Positions 7,869 to 10,244 of a stretch of DNA of 10,244 bases are shown here, in pieces (the stretch's first letter is position 1; the number at the start of each line of letters is the position of its first letter). Made by a program: the position numbers and the translations under genes. Under the pieces are notes generated by a model. The model searched no databases. It had not been told where the DNA came from and saw only the letters and a list, made by a program, of their open reading frames with translations. Source of the DNA: Piscinibacter sp050175855 (GTDB lineage: Bacteria > Pseudomonadota > Gammaproteobacteria > Burkholderiales > Burkholderiaceae_C); the NCBI RefSeq assembly GCF_050175855.1, contig NZ_JBFXIO010000173.1:1-10244 (forward strand), given 5' to 3'.

Positions 7869-8921
7869 TTAGTCGTCCTTCTCCCAACCCATCTTGCCAT
7901 CGCAGTGGCTGCAGCCTGTCGAGTAACTGTGTTCCATGTCGCCAGTGTTCGGCTCGTTGCACCACCCACATTGCTCGACGTGATCGCTGATGTCGAAGCA
8001 GTTGACGCAGAAGTAGTGATCGTCCCGCCTGACGACGGTGTGATAGCCATCGCAGGTTCCGCAGTTGGCAGGTTCCCATCGGTCGTCGCCGTCAGCGATG
8101 CCGATGTGAGCTGCTGCGTGGTCCGTCAAAGCGTCGGCCAAGTGCTCGGGCTCGATGCCCGAACCGCAATGCTCACACGTCGCGTAGCCTTCGTTCGCAA
8201 TGACGACAGGCTGGTTGCAGTGCGGGCAATCGATCTCGACCTGGGTTTCTGTGTGATCGCACACCAAGCAACGGACCGAAGAGATCTGACTGTCGAGCGC
8301 TTCCGGGATGGCTGCCTTGAAGCCGCAAGCGCTGCAGGCCTTTGGCTTGCAGCCAGATTTCCTGGCGGCGTCGAGTTCCGGTTTGAGGGCCTTGAACTTG
8401 GTAATCAGGTACTTCCGGTGACCCTTCATCGATCGGTCAGCGCGTGAGATCTCAGCGCTGAATTCGCGAAAGTAGGCGCTCCACCGATTCAACAGCCGGT
8501 GTAGGTGAAACCAGGACCGGCAATGCTCGGCAACGATCTGAGCTTTCGCTTGCCCATCAGTGTCCACATCGACATGGAAGAAGTGGATCATCTTGTTGCG
8601 ATGATTGGCCAGGGCGCGAAAGCTGTTGAACGCATCGTCGGCAATGTCTTCGCCTGCTACGTCACGAATGCGCGCTCGTGCCTCATCCATCGTGACCGAT
8701 GCAAAGTCCCCTGCCATGAACTTCGCCAAGTTGGCTTGCTCGGTCTTGGAGACGATGAGCGACCAGTGCTCCTTCATCAGGCGCGCCTTGAGCAGCATCT
8801 CGACTGCTGCGCAGAAGTGGATGACCGAGTACTTGGGAGCCTTGTCGAACTCTTCGATCCCACGCTCCAGGAAGTCGAAGGCGTTGCGGGTCAGCGAGTC
8901 AAAGATGTCGTGCTGCGTCAC
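7869..8921 (-). CDS. HEPN-motif protein with eight CXXC zinc knuckles, operon-embedded
   Basis: The protein has 350 residues in two parts. The N-terminal about 185 residues are all-helical (FLERGIEEFDKAPKYSVI, then AVEMLLKARLMKEHWSLI). They contain RALANHRNKMIHFFH at 102-116, whose R108-N-K-M-I-H113 fits the RX4H signature of HEPN ribonucleases with the usual polar residue after Arg. The C-terminal half has eight CXXC pairs (Cys at 196/199, 218/221, 232/235, 249/252, 287/290, 305/308, 318/321, 337/340), enough for about four zinc ribbons that could bind nucleic acid or mediate assembly. The start is GTG at 8921, overlapping the helicase TGA as GTGA, with GGAG 8 nt upstream. Sampled GC is low for the operon (53% over 8581-8640). 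No MNT-type antitoxin gene is adjacent. It may be an effector RNase or a sensor. The HEPN fold is inferred from motif and helicity, not proven. Confidence 0.8.
   Translation of the reverse strand: MTQHDIFDSLTRNAFDFLERGIEEFDKAPKYSVIHFCAAVEMLLKARLMKEHWSLIVSKTEQANLAKFMAGDFASVTMDEARARIRDVAGEDIADDAFNSFRALANHRNKMIHFFHVDVDTDGQAKAQIVAEHCRSWFHLHRLLNRWSAYFREFSAEISRADRSMKGHRKYLITKFKALKPELDAARKSGCKPKACSACGFKAAIPEALDSQISSVRCLVCDHTETQVEIDCPHCNQPVVIANEGYATCEHCGSGIEPEHLADALTDHAAAHIGIADGDDRWEPANCGTCDGYHTVVRRDDHYFCVNCFDISDHVEQCGWCNEPNTGDMEHSYSTGCSHCDGKMGWEKDD
7876..7884 (-). promoter_or_regulatory. Strong ribosome binding site of the DUF1156 methylase
   Basis: The minus strand reads GGAGAAGGA with its end 7 nt before the ATG at 7868, inside the final codons of the HEPN/zinc gene. 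It is the best Shine-Dalgarno match in the operon, so methylase output may be comparatively high, which would suit protection of host DNA. Confidence 0.6.
8438..8460. repeat. Near-perfect palindrome inside the HEPN/zinc gene
   Basis: The sequence is cagcgc, one unpaired g, then tgagatctca, then gcgctg. This is an 11-bp two-armed palindrome with a single bulged base and no loop. It lies in coding sequence for residues about 154-161. It may be chance in GC-rich codons. Confidence 0.5.
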
Positions 8922-10244
8922 CTGACAAGCTCCGCCTTGGCAAGAAGCTGATCGAGATCGAGGTTGATGCTGGTCACCGCCCAGTCTGGCTCCTGGGTGA
9001 AGGGCTGCCGCACATAGAACGGCCCTTCATGCTGATCACCGTCCACCATCACGACGGCCAGGATGAACCTGTCGGTCTGGTTGAGCCCGTAGAGGATCTC
9101 GTTGCGCGTGACCGTGATCGTGGTCTGGCCCTTGGCGCGGCCCTTGACCTCGATGTGGCGCGAGGGCGGCAGCTTGCCGTCCAGCGCCTTGGGCAGGCTG
9201 GTGACGTCCCACCCGCACTTTTCGGCCGACACGTCGATGACGTCGTGCCCCAGCGCGCGCTCGGCGTTCATGACGGCGCGCATGGCGATCTGCTCAACGC
9301 GAGCCCGCGCGGCGGCGTCGGCCGTCCATCCCGGTTGTCCCTTGCGCTGCAGCAGCAGGCCTGCGGGGATGACCAGTGAGCCGCCCAGGATTACAGGCGT
9401 AGCGGAGATGACGTGGCGCATGGCCAGCAGCTCCTTCTCGCGGGACTCGCGGCGGGCGGTGAGGTCGTCGATGGTGCGGCGAACGTTTTCCAGCGTCAGG
9501 CGTACGTCTTTGCCGGCGGCGATGTCGTCCTGCAGCTTGATGTAGCGGTCGGACCAGAAGCTGATTTCCCTGACCAGGCGTTCGTGCACGGCGGCCAGCG
9601 TCTTGTCCACGGTCTTCTCGCAGCGGGCACGGACCTCGTCGAAGTGCTCGGGCACGAGGTGCGTGGAGGCATGGGCCAGCGCGACCTGCTCCAGGTCCTT
9701 GGCGATCCAGGGTGCAGCCAGCACATCCTCGATCAGCGCCATGTCAGCCGGTGCCAGTGGCTCCAGGTCCAGGTGAGGGGCCCAGCCGGCGTTGATCGCG
9801 TTGCCCTTGGGGTCGATCTCGACGAACTGCATGCGGCGGGACACCACGTGCGTCGGGTCGGCACCTTCCTTGACCGAGTGGTCGATGATGAACATCACCT
9901 TCGGGGTCAGGCCCATGTCGGCCGGGTCCACCAGCACGGTGCCTTGCTTGAGCTTGTTGCGGTGGGCTTCGAGCACCAGGTCGGTCACCGACTGCATCAG
10001 CGGGTGGGCTGGGTGCAGCAGGCTGGCCATCGGCGCGCCCACGCGGTCAAGCACGCGGACGTACTGCTTCTCGAAGCAGACGCGCTCGTAGCGGCGCAGT
10101 ACGGGGTCAGCATTGCGTCGGTCGCGCCCGGTGATCTGGCGGTCGCGCTCGCGGATGATGGCCGGGACGTTGGTGATCTCGTAGCGGCCCGGTTCACGCG
10201 GTCGCAGCTCGCCCCCCAGCTGCTGGAAGGCCTGGGTGAAGAAC
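8918..10244 (-). CDS. SNF2-type helicase with C-terminal DUF3883-like domain, C-terminal 441 residues (5' end outside window)
   Basis: The frame stays open to the right edge, so the GTG at 10054 is not the real start; 441 residues are visible. The first part (FFTQAFQQLGGELRPREPGR, then YEITNVPAIIR and RRYERVCFEK) follows the helicase core in large SNF2-family defence helicases of the DISARM/Hma type. The ATPase motifs themselves lie outside the window. A helical, charged region (about 200-280) looks like a coiled coil. The end (about 330-405) resembles DUF3883, the C-terminal domain of NO VEIN-like proteins: DVSAEKCGWDVTS, then HIEVKGRAKG, then TRNEILYG. Its Asp/ExK pattern (E365, K367 of the fragment) matches a PD-(D/E)XK-like fold, so this end may bind or cut DNA. 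The TGA at 8918-8920 overlaps the next gene. Role: ATP-driven DNA translocation in the cytoplasm together with the methylase and the DUF499 protein. Confidence 0.82.
   Translation of the reverse strand, partial: FFTQAFQQLGGELRPREPGRYEITNVPAIIRERDRQITGRDRRNADPVLRRYERVCFEKQYVRVLDRVGAPMASLLHPAHPLMQSVTDLVLEAHRNKLKQGTVLVDPADMGLTPKVMFIIDHSVKEGADPTHVVSRRMQFVEIDPKGNAINAGWAPHLDLEPLAPADMALIEDVLAAPWIAKDLEQVALAHASTHLVPEHFDEVRARCEKTVDKTLAAVHERLVREISFWSDRYIKLQDDIAAGKDVRLTLENVRRTIDDLTARRESREKELLAMRHVISATPVILGGSLVIPAGLLLQRKGQPGWTADAAARARVEQIAMRAVMNAERALGHDVIDVSAEKCGWDVTSLPKALDGKLPPSRHIEVKGRAKGQTTITVTRNEILYGLNQTDRFILAVVMVDGDQHEGPFYVRQPFTQEPDWAVTSINLDLDQLLAKAELVR
8930..8933 (-). promoter_or_regulatory. Ribosome binding site supporting the GTG start of the HEPN/zinc protein
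   Basis: GGAG on the minus strand lies 8 nt before the GTG at 8921, within the last codons of the helicase. It supports the rare start codon and coupled translation through the GTGA overlap. Confidence 0.55.

Larger units (their letters stand above)
993..10244 (-). other. Five-gene Hma-like (helicase-methylase-ATPase) anti-phage operon with two accessory genes
   Basis: Five minus-strand genes run from right to left with almost no spacing: helicase, HEPN/zinc-ribbon protein, DUF1156 methylase, DUF499 ATPase, membrane coiled-coil protein. Junctions are a 4-nt GTGA overlap, direct TAA-ATG contact, a 13-nt gap and a 1-nt TGATG overlap. SNF2 helicase with DUF1156 and DUF499 proteins is an established defence-island combination, but its mechanism is poorly known. 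The promoter must lie right of the window because no internal gap can hold one. The helicase is cut by the window edge, so more system genes may lie upstream. Confidence 0.8.

Noticed and set aside
7446..8447. Plus-strand open frame of 333 codons
   Set aside because: It lies antisense across the HEPN/zinc gene and the methylase start, has no family features, and the minus-strand frames there carry clear motifs.
10052..10054. GTG as start of the helicase
   Set aside because: The frame continues open to the window edge and the upstream residues carry family-like sequence, so the gene is simply cut by the window.
1..10244. CRISPR arrays, tRNA or rRNA genes, insertion sequences
   Set aside because: No regularly spaced repeats, cloverleaf-like sequence, rRNA signature or transposase frame was seen on either strand.

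Overview
The window is GC-rich (about 53-73% in the lines I counted) and coding-dense, with proteobacterial Shine-Dalgarno sequences and codon use. The left-edge gene looks like the end of an integrative conjugative element (ICE) TraG-type conjugation protein. Together these suggest a chromosomal ICE or genomic island of a beta- or gammaproteobacterium (Burkholderiales, Pseudomonas or Xanthomonadaceae type). The host assignment is an inference.

Layout. (1) 2-604, plus strand: C-terminal 200 residues of a probable ICE TraG-like protein, cut by the left edge. (2) 605-992: non-coding junction between two convergent transcription units, with no confident gene and no convincing terminator. (3) 993-10244, minus strand: one tightly packed five-gene operon read from right to left. 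It encodes a SNF2-type helicase with a C-terminal DUF3883-like domain (5' end outside the window), a HEPN-motif protein with eight CXXC zinc knuckles, a 961-aa DUF1156-type DNA methyltransferase, a 949-aa DUF499 AAA+-like ATPase, and a 375-aa coiled-coil protein with one membrane segment. The junctions are a GTGA overlap, TAA directly followed by ATG, a 13-nt gap, and a TGATG overlap, so the genes are almost certainly co-transcribed and largely translationally coupled.

How it may work. Helicase + DUF1156 methylase + DUF499 ATPase is a recurring defence-island set, catalogued as Hma (helicase-methylase-ATPase) or as 'anti-phage-associated' DUF1156/DUF499 proteins (from memory). The methylase probably marks self DNA, and the ATPase and helicase probably sense or process unmarked DNA. 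What stands out is the two extra genes. The HEPN/zinc-ribbon protein carries an RX4H motif of the HEPN RNase type and could be an RNA-cleaving effector or a zinc-dependent sensor. The membrane coiled-coil protein is coupled to the ATPase gene and could be a membrane effector or anchor. Both have lower sampled GC than the helicase and ATPase genes, which fits modular acquisition. A perfect 12-bp inverted repeat lies about 90 nt into the membrane-protein gene. I recognise no separate restriction endonuclease gene; the DUF3883-like end of the helicase is the only nuclease-like fold I can point to.
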